Positions 1 to 5,862 of a DNA stretch of 15,354 nt are shown in pieces. Where the stretch lies: positions 1 to 15,354 of the forward strand of contig CAZLXP010000062.1 in NCBI GenBank assembly GCA_964563535.1, given 5' to 3'. The notes beneath the pieces were generated by a model. The model searched no databases and had not been told where the DNA came from. It was given only the letters and a program-made list of their open reading frames with translations. Source of the DNA: WVWN01 sp964563535 (lineage in GTDB: Bacteria > RBG-13-66-14 > B26-G2 > WVWN01). Each line of letters opens with the position of its first letter. Positions within the stretch are counted from its first letter, which is position 1. Position numbers and translations under genes: made by a program.

Positions 1-796
1 CGACGACCGTAACCTCGTTGACGACCGCCGGCGCGAGGTCGACGTTGTAGGGGTCGGCAATCGTGGTCTTCAGCACGACGGTGCCGCGCGCGCGCACGTA
101 CCGGAGGGCGTGCTGCAAGCCGTCGGCCGCGCCCGTACACTCGACTACTACGTCGTAGTGGCCGTCGGGCGCGTCGTCGGGGCGTACTATGGGGACGGCG
201 CGGCCCATGCGCGCGAGCTTTTCGGCGCGGCCCGGGTGGTGGCCTACGACGACTACTTCGGCCCCGTTTAGGCTCACGACTTGCGCGACGAGGAGGCCGA
301 GCTTGCCGTCGCCCACGACCGCGACCTGGTGCGTCGGCGCGACGTGCGTCAATTCGACAACGTTGATCGCGGCGGCGAGGGGTTCGGTGAAGACGGCTTT
401 CTCGTCCGGCAGTTCTCCCGGCACTTCATACAGGTTCGCCGTCGGCAACATCAAGTATTCGGCGAAGCACCCGTCGCGGCCATTTATCCCCAGTACGGTG
501 CGGTAAGCGCAATGTTTGGCGCGGCCTTGGATGCAGTGGTGGCACACGCCGCAGGGGCAGTTGATCTCGCCGACGACGCGTTTCCCGACCCACGCTTCGG
601 CCCCGGCCTCGACGACGCCCACGAACTCGTGGCCCGGCACGCCCTCGAATGATAGATAGCCTGTTGCCAGTTGGACGTCGGTGTCGCACACGCCGGCGTA
701 TTTGACTTTAATAACTACCTCGTCCCGTTCCGGCGCGGGTTCGGCGTACGATTCGTCGACTCCCGTCTTCCCGCTTCGTATTACGAGCGCTTTCAC
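1..796 (-). CDS. Zinc-dependent medium-chain (MDR) alcohol dehydrogenase-like protein, 3' end cut by window edge
   Basis: This reading frame has no stop before the window edge; 265 codons are visible from a GTG start at 796. Seen: catalytic-zinc residues Cys37 (AGVCDTD) and His56-Glu57 (PGHEF), a structural-zinc set C-x2-C-x2-C-x7-C at Cys82/85/88/96, Glu138 in a TEPLA motif, and a Rossmann nucleotide loop GDGKLG at 162-167. Together these are the signature of the zinc-binding MDR dehydrogenases. The wording around GICNTD-like, GHEFVG and GDGKLGLL recalls a poorly characterised MDR subgroup (NCBI cd08242-like). The reaction is therefore an NAD(P)-linked oxidation or reduction of an alcohol or aldehyde, substrate unknown. 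The GTG start overlaps the TGA stop of the small upstream gene (GTGA) and has AGGGGGC just upstream, so translation is probably coupled. Family assignment is firm; substrate is not known. Confidence 0.9.
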   Translation of the reverse strand, partial: MKALVIRSGKTGVDESYAEPAPERDEVVIKVKYAGVCDTDVQLATGYLSFEGVPGHEFVGVVEAGAEAWVGKRVVGEINCPCGVCHHCIQGRAKHCAYRTVLGINGRDGCFAEYLMLPTANLYEVPGELPDEKAVFTEPLAAAINVVELTHVAPTHQVAVVGDGKLGLLVAQVVSLNGAEVVVVGHHPGRAEKLARMGRAVPIVRPDDAPDGHYDVVVECTGAADGLQHALRYVRARGTVVLKTTIADPYNVDLAPAVVNEVTVV

Positions 797-984
797 CGCT
801 GCCCCCTATTATTTCGCGTCGTTGCGGCCGTGAGGGTGCGCGTTGCCTCGTCTTCATCGTATATGCGGCGGGCGCGCGCGAGAACGTCGGCGGAGGCCGG
901 AACCGGGTAGAAGTCCGGGTATTCTACGGTACCGGGCTCGGCGTGGCACGCCCGGACGGCGCACGAGGCGCATTTGAGTTCCAT
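793..984 (-). CDS. Small Cys-motif protein resembling the N-terminus of DUF1847 (probably truncated)
   Basis: A 63-aa frame starting at ATG 984, with AAGGT upstream. It opens with a C-x2-C-x4-C motif (Cys5, Cys8, Cys13), then a YPDFYP stretch and a helix-like segment VLARARRIYDEDEATRTL. From memory, this matches the first ~55 residues of DUF1847 metal-binding proteins, which usually run to roughly 200 residues. The resemblance stops near residue 55, where the family would continue into its EAEGY...TR segment, and a TGA follows. No continuation was found in the other frames before the dehydrogenase begins. The stop overlaps the GTG start of the MDR dehydrogenase gene, so the two are translationally coupled. 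It could be a functional metal-binding mini-protein, a leader-like coupling ORF, or the remnant of a deletion. Function unknown. Confidence 0.6.
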   Translation of the reverse strand: MELKCASCAVRACHAEPGTVEYPDFYPVPASADVLARARRIYDEDEATRTLTAATTRNNRGQR

Positions 985-1287
985 AATGACCTTATTCTTA
1001 ACGGAAGGGCCGACGCGGGGAGGTTAATCCGGTTTCTCGCCGCGCATGAACTATTCCACCCGGTCTTAACGTTCGGCGCGTTGCCGGCCATTGTTGTCCA
1101 CGCTTCCCGGTGTAGCTAACTCGTTTCTGTTTCTCGTGCGCTAATCCTTAGATGGCCCTTTCCTCGTTCCGGGGAGACACCTTACGCTGCCGTGATCCTA
1201 CCAATATAATAGGGACTTTGATAGGTTAATATACGAGAGCCGACCTAATCAATATAAAAAGGACGCCCGCCGGATCGTGCGGTATTT
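985..1287. other. Non-coding spacer between transglutaminase gene and DUF1847-like gene
   Basis: About 300 bp without a credible gene on either strand. The right part (about 1196-1287) is AT-rich and holds an imperfect direct repeat listed separately. I searched both strands for a TTGNNN-17-TATAAT type promoter and saw no convincing one; weak TATATT and TATTAT boxes on the minus strand (around 1205-1235) lack a matching -35. A perfect 14-bp inverted repeat (CGGTA-AAAA-TACCG) spans the transglutaminase stop codon but has no T-tract. Confidence 0.6.
1197..1264 (-). repeat. Imperfect 20-21 bp direct repeat, two copies
   Basis: Copy A lies at 1244-1264 and copy B at 1197-1216. Read on the minus strand both begin GTCC, share a core TTATATTG and end TAGG; about 17 of 21 positions agree with one 1-nt gap. 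The copies start about 48 bp apart, close to four to five helical turns. The placement upstream of the DUF1847-like/dehydrogenase pair suggests paired regulator sites or two copies of a promoter element, but no regulator is encoded nearby. Confidence 0.4.
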
Positions 1288-1851
1288 TTACCGAGGGGGA
1301 TACCACCCGCTATCGAGGAACGATTTGCCTATGACATCCGCCCCGCGGCGGTAGCGGCGTACGCATCGGGCGGCGTTTTTGGCGCCCGGGTTCCCGGCGT
1401 CGGCGGCCTCGGCGAGCGTGCGGAACGGGCCGCGTATCAGGCCCTGGTCTATAACGCCGTAGCCGTCCTCGCCCCGAAAGAGGCAGACGACGTGAGAGTC
1501 TCCGACGTTCCAGCAGAAATAGCTCGCGACCCAGCTCTCGACGCCGGCGCGTCTCAACAGCTCGGCGGTCAGGTAGGCGAAGTCGTCGCAATCGCCGCGT
1601 CGTCGCGCCCAGGTGACCGCGGGCGCGGCGACGTAGTCCAGCAGGCCCCCCAGCGGGTCGTTCGCGTACGTTACCCGTTCGGCCGTGGCGCGGGCGACGG
1701 CGACCGGGCCTCCGGCGGCGGCCTTCGCCGCCCAGGCGTCGAAACCCGCGGCCGCGCGGCGGCGGGTCCCGCGCAGGAACGCCGCGTCCATAAATAAAGT
1801 TAGCGGCCACTTCACGACCGCTAACCAAACCGCTAATAAGAAGTCGAGCAC
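1288..1851 (-). CDS. Transglutaminase-like cysteine protein
   Basis: From GTG 1851 the protein has 187 residues. A transglutaminase/NlpC-like catalytic triad is visible: Cys88 in GDCDDFAYL, His120 in VGDSHVVCLF, and Asp135 in YGVIDQG, in the usual Cys-His-Asp order and spacing. Residues 1-21 are hydrophobic (VLDFLLAVWLAVVKWPLTLF) and may form a membrane anchor rather than a cleaved signal. Such domains act as cysteine peptidases, amidases or amide cross-linkers; which one cannot be told here. The gene follows the glycosyltransferase with only 2 nt between that gene's TAA (1856-1854) and this GTG, so the two are one transcript. The start is uncertain: an in-frame GTG at 1908, inside the glycosyltransferase gene, would add 19 residues, and an ATG near 1791 would delete the hydrophobic stretch. 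No candidate has a good Shine-Dalgarno sequence. Confidence 0.75.
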   Translation of the reverse strand: MLDFLLAVWLAVVKWPLTLFMDAAFLRGTRRRAAAGFDAWAAKAAAGGPVAVARATAERVTYANDPLGGLLDYVAAPAVTWARRRGDCDDFAYLTAELLRRAGVESWVASYFCWNVGDSHVVCLFRGEDGYGVIDQGLIRGPFRTLAEAADAGNPGAKNAARCVRRYRRGADVIGKSFLDSGWYPPR

Positions 1852-1853
1852 TT

Positions 1854-2537
1854 TTAATCGGTGAATCGGTACCTTATCAGGGCCCAAAGCGCCGGGATAC
1901 CGTCCCACCAGGTGATCTTTTTACCCTCGTCGTAGTCCCGGCCGTGGTAGGAGATGGGCATCTCGTAGATGCGGAGCTTCTTTTGTTTAAAAACCTTCGC
2001 CGTTATCTCGGGTTCGAAGTTGAAGCGGTCCGAATTAATCTTGACGTTCTTGATGACGCCGGCGCGGAAAGCCTTGTAGCAAGTCTCCATGTCGGTGAGC
2101 ATGGTGTCGTAGAGGATATTCGTTATTAACGTCAGGAGTTTATTGCCGAAGTAGTGCACGACTTTGAATACGCGGTGGGTCCCCAGGAAGCGCGAGCCGT
2201 AAACGACGTCGGCGTAACCGTCGACGATGGGTTGGATTAGCGTCGGGAATTCTTCGGGCATATATTCGAGGTCGGCGTCCTGGATGACGACGACGTCGCC
2301 GGTACATTCCCGGATGCCGGTCCTTATGGCCGCGCCCTTGCCCCGGTTTTTATCGTGGTACCGCACCGTGACGCCGGCGACGCCGTCTTCCTTTGCCAAT
2401 ACGTCGCGCGTGCCGTCGCTCGAGCCGTCGTCCACCACGACGAGCTCTTTGTCGAGCGGTAGCGCCCGGCAGCGGTCGATTATTTGTTTGACCGTGCCTT
2501 CTTCGTTAAAGACCGGGATAATTATAGAGAGTTTCAT
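1854..2537 (-). CDS. Family 2 glycosyltransferase, DPM1/polyprenyl-phosphate hexose synthase-like
   Basis: This 227-aa protein has a GT-A fold signature: LSIIIPVFNEE at the N-terminus, VDDGSSDGT at 35-43 (nucleotide-sugar binding), QDADLEY at 86-92 with the metal-binding DXD-type Asp87/Asp89, YGSRF at 113-117, and TDMETCYKAF at 148-157. These last two are typical of the dolichol-phosphate mannosyltransferase (DPM1-like) branch. It probably moves a sugar from a nucleotide-sugar to polyprenyl phosphate or another membrane acceptor on the cytoplasmic face. There is no C-terminal transmembrane domain, so it would be soluble or peripheral. ATG 2537 is preceded by AAGAAGCG, a weak ribosome site, and lies 44 nt from the predicted start of transcription. 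It is followed directly by the transglutaminase-like gene. Family call is secure, acceptor unknown. Confidence 0.92.
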   Translation of the reverse strand: MKLSIIIPVFNEEGTVKQIIDRCRALPLDKELVVVDDGSSDGTRDVLAKEDGVAGVTVRYHDKNRGKGAAIRTGIRECTGDVVVIQDADLEYMPEEFPTLIQPIVDGYADVVYGSRFLGTHRVFKVVHYFGNKLLTLITNILYDTMLTDMETCYKAFRAGVIKNVKINSDRFNFEPEITAKVFKQKKLRIYEMPISYHGRDYDEGKKITWWDGIPALWALIRYRFTD

Positions 2538-2587
2538 CGCTTCTTGTCGGACGAGCGGCGTCCGCGAGCGGCGGCGTTCGCGGGGAG

Positions 2588-2616
2588 AATATAAACTATG
2601 AAGCCGCGGGGGTCAA
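2588..2616 (-). promoter_or_regulatory. Sigma70-type promoter for the glycosyltransferase-transglutaminase operon
   Basis: On the minus strand TTGACC (2616-2611) is followed by a 17-bp spacer and TATATT (2593-2588). Transcription would start near 2581, giving a leader of about 44 nt before ATG 2537. It sits between the stop of the DUF6485 gene and this operon. Confidence 0.7.
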
Positions 2617-2627
2617 CGGCTTTTTAG

Positions 2628-2828
2628 CTATCGCGCCCGACGCCGGACGAAGTGGCCGACGGACCGGTCGTAGGTCCGTTCCGCGGCCGCGTCGAAGTAG
2701 CACGCCGGCAATTCCCCCGCGGCGCGGTGATACGTAAGGCACTCGCAGCACCGGCCTTTTCTTGTGCACGGCTCGTACGTACAATTACACGAGGCTAGAT
2801 TTTCGTCCATCTTGCACTCGGCCATCAT
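2628..2828 (-). CDS. Small cysteine-rich DUF6485-type protein
   Basis: This 66-aa protein has eight cysteines, including CNCTYEPC, a CCEC cluster after RKGR, and GELPACYF, then TYDRSV near the C-terminus. The order NCTYEPC-RKG-CCEC-YHR-GELPACYF-TYDRS is, from memory, the DUF6485 family, whose function is unknown and which is common in anaerobes; the cysteines suggest metal or cluster binding. The start at ATG 2828 is supported by GAGGAG seven nt upstream; a second ATG at 2825 is also possible. The gene is divergent from the radical SAM gene, with a shared 56-bp spacer (2829-2884). I see no strong promoter on the minus strand there; TAAAAT lies in the right area without a clear -35. Confidence 0.88.
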   Translation of the reverse strand: MMAECKMDENLASCNCTYEPCTRKGRCCECLTYHRAAGELPACYFDAAAERTYDRSVGHFVRRRAR

Positions 2829-2849
2829 TACCGAACTCCTCGTTTCTTG

Positions 2850-2878
2850 TTGTCTCCGAGCGAAAAATATTTTATGAT
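2850..2878 (+). promoter_or_regulatory. Promoter giving a predicted leaderless radical SAM mRNA
   Basis: TTGTCT (2850-2855), a 17-bp spacer, then TATGAT (2873-2878). The expected transcription start, about seven nt past the -10 box, falls on 2885, the G of the GTG start codon. No Shine-Dalgarno sequence lies before this GTG, in agreement with a leaderless transcript. Confidence 0.6.
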
Positions 2879-2884
2879 GATGCC

Positions 2885-3649
2885 GTGCCGGTATTAGAGC
2901 TTCAAAAGACGATTATATACGGACCCATCGCGTCCCGGCGGCTCGGCCCCTCGTTGGGGATAAACGTCTCCTCGACCGTCGCCAATTTTTGCTCGTTCGA
3001 TTGCGTATATTGCCAATACGGACCCACGACGTACCACGTCGCGACGAGCCGGGGATTCGAGCATATTCTGCCGTCGACGGAAGACGTCGTCCGCCAGCTC
3101 CGCGATGCACTCGCCCGGATTCCGGCGCCGGATTATATAACTTTCTCCGGGAACGGCGAACCGACGCTCCATCCCGATTTCCCGGCTATGGTCGAGGCGG
3201 TGCGGACCGTTCGCGACGAGCTATGCCCGACGGCGAAGTTGGCGGCGCTCTCGAACTCGAGCACCGTGGGCGACCCCAAAATACGCGCCGCCCTCGCGTC
3301 GTTGGACGCCCCCATCATGAAGTTGGATGCCGGCTCGGCGAAGCTTTTCGGCGTCATCAACGTCCCCGCGGCCGGCGTAAAATACGAGGACGTGTTAGAG
3401 GGGCTCGCGGCCTTGGGTAATTTTATCGTCCAATCCTGTTTCGTCGCGGGGACGGCGGGGAATGCGGACGACGACGCCGTCGCCGATTACGTACGCGCGG
3501 TGGCCGTGATAAGGCCAACGAGCGCGCAAATTTATTCCACGGACCGGCCCGTGGCGCGACCCGGCGTCCAAATGGTCCCCCGCGAGCGGTTGGCGGCCGT
3601 GGCGCGGCGGGTGTGCGAACAAGCCGGCGTCCCGGCCGATATATACTAG
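2885..3649 (+). CDS. Radical SAM protein of the COG0731 (TYW1-like) type
   Basis: From GTG 2885 the product is 254 aa. The radical SAM [4Fe-4S] motif is CSFDCVYC (Cys36, Cys40, Cys43; C-x3-C-x2-C). It is preceded by YGPIASRRLGPSLGINV, a hallmark of COG0731 proteins, and followed by a GGEP-equivalent GNGEPTLH at 89-96 that binds the SAM methionyl group. COG0731 includes archaeal TYW1-like wyosine synthases, but bacterial members are mostly uncharacterised, so the substrate is unknown. There is no obvious extra C-terminal cluster site. The frame is open further upstream (to 2762), but that part overlaps the DUF6485 gene antisense and has no family similarity; GTG 2885 places the conserved YGPIxSRRLG near residue 12, as in relatives. 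The TAG stop lies 17 bp from the stop of the convergent ABC gene. Confidence 0.9.
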   Translation: MPVLELQKTIIYGPIASRRLGPSLGINVSSTVANFCSFDCVYCQYGPTTYHVATSRGFEHILPSTEDVVRQLRDALARIPAPDYITFSGNGEPTLHPDFPAMVEAVRTVRDELCPTAKLAALSNSSTVGDPKIRAALASLDAPIMKLDAGSAKLFGVINVPAAGVKYEDVLEGLAALGNFIVQSCFVAGTAGNADDDAVADYVRAVAVIRPTSAQIYSTDRPVARPGVQMVPRERLAAVARRVCEQAGVPADIY

Positions 3650-3666
3650 GGCCAAAGTATTGCCCC

Positions 3667-4386
3667 TTAGCCGGCGCGGCGCCGCGGCGGCTTTTTTGTT
3701 TTTTCTTTCGCCCCCTCGACGATTTGGCCGTCGCGGAGCACTATGATACGTTCGGCCCGGGCGGCGACGTCGGGGTCGTGGGTTACGACGATGACCGTTT
3801 TTCCTTCGTCGTTTATCCGCCGGAAGACGGTCAATATTTCGTCGCCTATTTTGGTATCGAGGTTTCCGGTGGGTTCGTCCGCCAGTACGACGGACGGGCG
3901 GTTGACGAGGGCGCGGGCGATGGCGACGCGTTGCCTTTCTCCGCCCGACATCTCGGTGGGTTTGTGGTGGCCGCGTTTCGCGAGGCCCACCGCCTCGAGG
4001 ACTTCGGCGGCGCGTCGGCGTCGTTCTTCGGGGGGTAGGCCGGCGTATATAAGCGGGAGTTCGACGTTTTTGGCGGCCGTGGCGCGGGGGAGGAGATTAA
4101 AGGTTTGGAACACGAAACCGACTTCGCGGTTGCGTATGGCCGCGAGTTCGTCTTCGGTGGCGGCGGCTACTTCCTGGCCGTTAAGGTGGTAGGAACCGCT
4201 CGTGGGGACGTCGAGGCAACCTATGATGTTCATGAGTGTGGATTTCCCGGAGCCGGAAGGGCCCATAATGGCCGCGTATTCGCCCCGGCGCACGTCGAGG
4301 TTAATGTCTTTGAGCGCCACGATGTCCTCGCCGCCCATGTGGTAGATTTTTAATATATCGCGGAGTTTTATGAGGGGCTCGGCCAT
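3667..4386 (-). CDS. ABC transporter ATP-binding protein, MacB/LolD type
   Basis: This 239-aa ATPase has every catalytic motif: Walker A GPSGSGKST at 42-50, Q-loop Gln94 (FVFQTFNL), signature MSGGERQ at 146-152, Walker B VVLADEP at 166-172, D-loop NLDT and switch His203. The GCLD..TSG segment after Walker A and the TGNLDT motif are typical of the MacB/LolD/FtsE-like subfamily, which energises FtsX-like permeases in export or lipoprotein release. The C-terminal tail (AKEKTKKPPRRRAG) is unusually basic. ATG 4386 shares one base with the stop of the membrane-fusion gene (TGATG), so the two are coupled. It is the last gene of the operon: no permease follows, and a convergent radical SAM gene ends 17 bp away. 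It presumably drives the efflux complex formed with its two upstream neighbours. Confidence 0.95.
   Translation of the reverse strand: MAEPLIKLRDILKIYHMGGEDIVALKDINLDVRRGEYAAIMGPSGSGKSTLMNIIGCLDVPTSGSYHLNGQEVAAATEDELAAIRNREVGFVFQTFNLLPRATAAKNVELPLIYAGLPPEERRRRAAEVLEAVGLAKRGHHKPTEMSGGERQRVAIARALVNRPSVVLADEPTGNLDTKIGDEILTVFRRINDEGKTVIVVTHDPDVAARAERIIVLRDGQIVEGAKEKTKKPPRRRAG
3669..3705 (+). terminator. Rho-independent terminator of the radical SAM gene, inside the ABC gene's 3' end
   Basis: A 24-nt GC-rich hairpin (3669-3692; arms begin AGCCG and end CGGCT, one mismatch in 12 pairs) is followed on the plus strand by a T-rich run with two blocks of T6. It lies about 20 nt past the radical SAM stop. 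The same bases encode the last codons of the ABC ATPase on the minus strand; that direction has no T-tract. Confidence 0.75.
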
Positions 4387-5714
4387 CAGGACGACTCTTC
4401 TTCTTCGGTCGGTTTCCCTTTCTCCAGTCGAATGAGGTCGCCGTCGTTTAACCGGCGGAGCGTTTTATAGGGGCCGATTATTATGGTATCGCCGCCGGCA
4501 ACGCCTTTTTTGATTTCTACGTACCGGTCGCCCATAATGCCTACCTCGACCGGGACGAAGCGGGCCCGTTTCACCAACGGCTTTTCGTCGCCGAGGACGA
4601 AGACCCCCTTTACGTAATCGGCGCGGAACAGGTCGGCCTCGGGTTTCGCCTTTTCCGGCGGGCGCTTCCCGCCGCCCTTGCCGGCGCGGGCTTCCTCCCA
4701 CCCTTTCACCGTTTCGCGAGTGCGCGTTACGAGCGCCTGGATGGGTACGGCGGTTACGTCTTTGGCTTCGGCGGTGACGATATCCGCGGTAGCCGTCATG
4801 CCCGGGCGGAGCGCCGACGTATCCCCGCCCAGCAACACCTTGACTTCGAAATCGGCGGAGGTTTTTTCGTCCGTGGTGGGGAGGATCGATTCCTTGGCGC
4901 TGGAGGCAATTTCTATAACCTCGCCCCGAAACACTTCGTTCGGGAAGGCGTCTATCGTTACCGACGCCGGTTGCTCGAGTTTTACGTTGACGACGTCGGT
5001 TTCGTCGACGTCGGCCACGACCTGCATGGCGGCGAGGTCCGCGACGGTCAGCATTACGGTCCCGGGCGTATTGAGCGTACCCACGACGGTGAATTCGCCC
5101 TCCTCGACGTTGAGCGCGGTTACGACGCCGTCGAGGGGGGAGGTATATACGGTTTTATCGAGCGAATCTTTGGCCTGGACGAGCGCGGCCCGCACCCGAA
5201 CGACGTTGTCGCGCGCGAGGTCGAATTCGGTGCGCTCGGCTTCGAATTGCGTTTTGGCCAGGTCGTATTGTTCGCGCGATATGAGTTTCTTTTCGTACAG
5301 GTCTTGTTTGCGGCCGAATACCTCCTGGGCCGTTTTCCACTTAATCTCGGTCAGCTCCAAGCTGCGGACGGCGCTGCGGTACGCGGCCCCCGCCTCGTCC
5401 CGGCTGGCGCGGTATTGCGTCTGCTCGAGCTCCAAGAGAAGGGTTCCTTTCGCGACCCGTTGTCCTTCCTTTACGAAGATCTTAGTTACCTTGCCCATGG
5501 TATTGGCCGAGACGTTGACGCTCACTCGCGGGTCCACCGTCGCCGGACCCGACACGTAGGCCGTGATATCCGCTTTGGAAACGTCGTCGACGCGAACGGT
5601 CGGGATACTTTGACGTTTGGAGTTAGTCAGGAGCAGCGGGCACGAGACCAATATGAGCCATATTACAATGACTATGGCCCACCGCACTTTTGTCATTCGG
5701 AGTTGGCGTTTCAT
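4386..5714 (-). CDS. Efflux periplasmic adaptor (membrane-fusion protein, MacA/HlyD type)
   Basis: A 442-aa adaptor. Residues 10-30 form one hydrophobic membrane segment (VRWAIVIVIWLILVSC...). Residues about 60-98 and 190-212 are the two halves of a lipoyl/barrel-sandwich domain (MGKVTKIFVKEGQRVAKGTLL and SPLDGVVTALNVEEGEFT). Between them, about 100-185 is a long charged alpha-hairpin likely to contact the TolC partner. A beta-barrel and membrane-proximal domain follow. Residues about 334-366 are a Gly/Lys/Pro-rich insertion (GWEEARAGKGGGKRPPEKAK...), and the tail is acidic. A cysteine in LVSC (Cys25) could be a lipobox, but the hydrophobic run goes on past it, so I favour a membrane anchor. 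ATG 5714 has AAGGA eight nt upstream. It lies between the tolC-like and ABC genes and would bridge inner membrane and outer-membrane channel. Confidence 0.93.
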   Translation of the reverse strand: MKRQLRMTKVRWAIVIVIWLILVSCPLLLTNSKRQSIPTVRVDDVSKADITAYVSGPATVDPRVSVNVSANTMGKVTKIFVKEGQRVAKGTLLLELEQTQYRASRDEAGAAYRSAVRSLELTEIKWKTAQEVFGRKQDLYEKKLISREQYDLAKTQFEAERTEFDLARDNVVRVRAALVQAKDSLDKTVYTSPLDGVVTALNVEEGEFTVVGTLNTPGTVMLTVADLAAMQVVADVDETDVVNVKLEQPASVTIDAFPNEVFRGEVIEIASSAKESILPTTDEKTSADFEVKVLLGGDTSALRPGMTATADIVTAEAKDVTAVPIQALVTRTRETVKGWEEARAGKGGGKRPPEKAKPEADLFRADYVKGVFVLGDEKPLVKRARFVPVEVGIMGDRYVEIKKGVAGGDTIIIGPYKTLRRLNDGDLIRLEKGKPTEEEESS

Positions 5715-5862
5715 TTCGGGTTTCCTTCAGGGCACGTTTTTAAACCTGATGGCCGGCGAATCCGGGCGGCCGCCGCAGCGGCCCGGGCCGCCCAAGGTTT
5801 CGCTCGGGCACTCTGCCGCCTCGGCTAGCTCGTACGTACGTCTTTATTTTTACGTGGCGGCG
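5715..5862 (-). other. Spacer in the efflux operon with a long GC-rich dyad
   Basis: The 148-bp gap between the tolC-like stop and the adaptor start holds a perfect 8-bp inverted repeat, GGGCGGCC at 5764-5771 and GGCCGCCC at 5786-5793, with a GC-rich interior. No T-tract follows on the minus strand, so this is not a standard terminator. I see no promoter of the type used elsewhere in the window; read-through transcription from the tolC-like promoter is likely. An mRNA-stability or processing hairpin is possible. Confidence 0.5.

Noticed and set aside
1275..1301. Terminator at the transglutaminase stop
   Set aside because: A small CGGTA/TACCG hairpin spans the stop codon but no T-tract follows.
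2596..2784. Alternative minus-strand frame across the DUF6485 gene (62 codons)
   Set aside because: It overlaps a gene with a recognised family pattern and a good ribosome site; its own sequence is Arg/Pro-rich shadow coding.
2762..2884. N-terminal extension of the radical SAM protein to an ATG at 2762
   Set aside because: It overlaps the DUF6485 gene and its start region, and would put the conserved YGPIxSRRLG 41 residues further in than in relatives.
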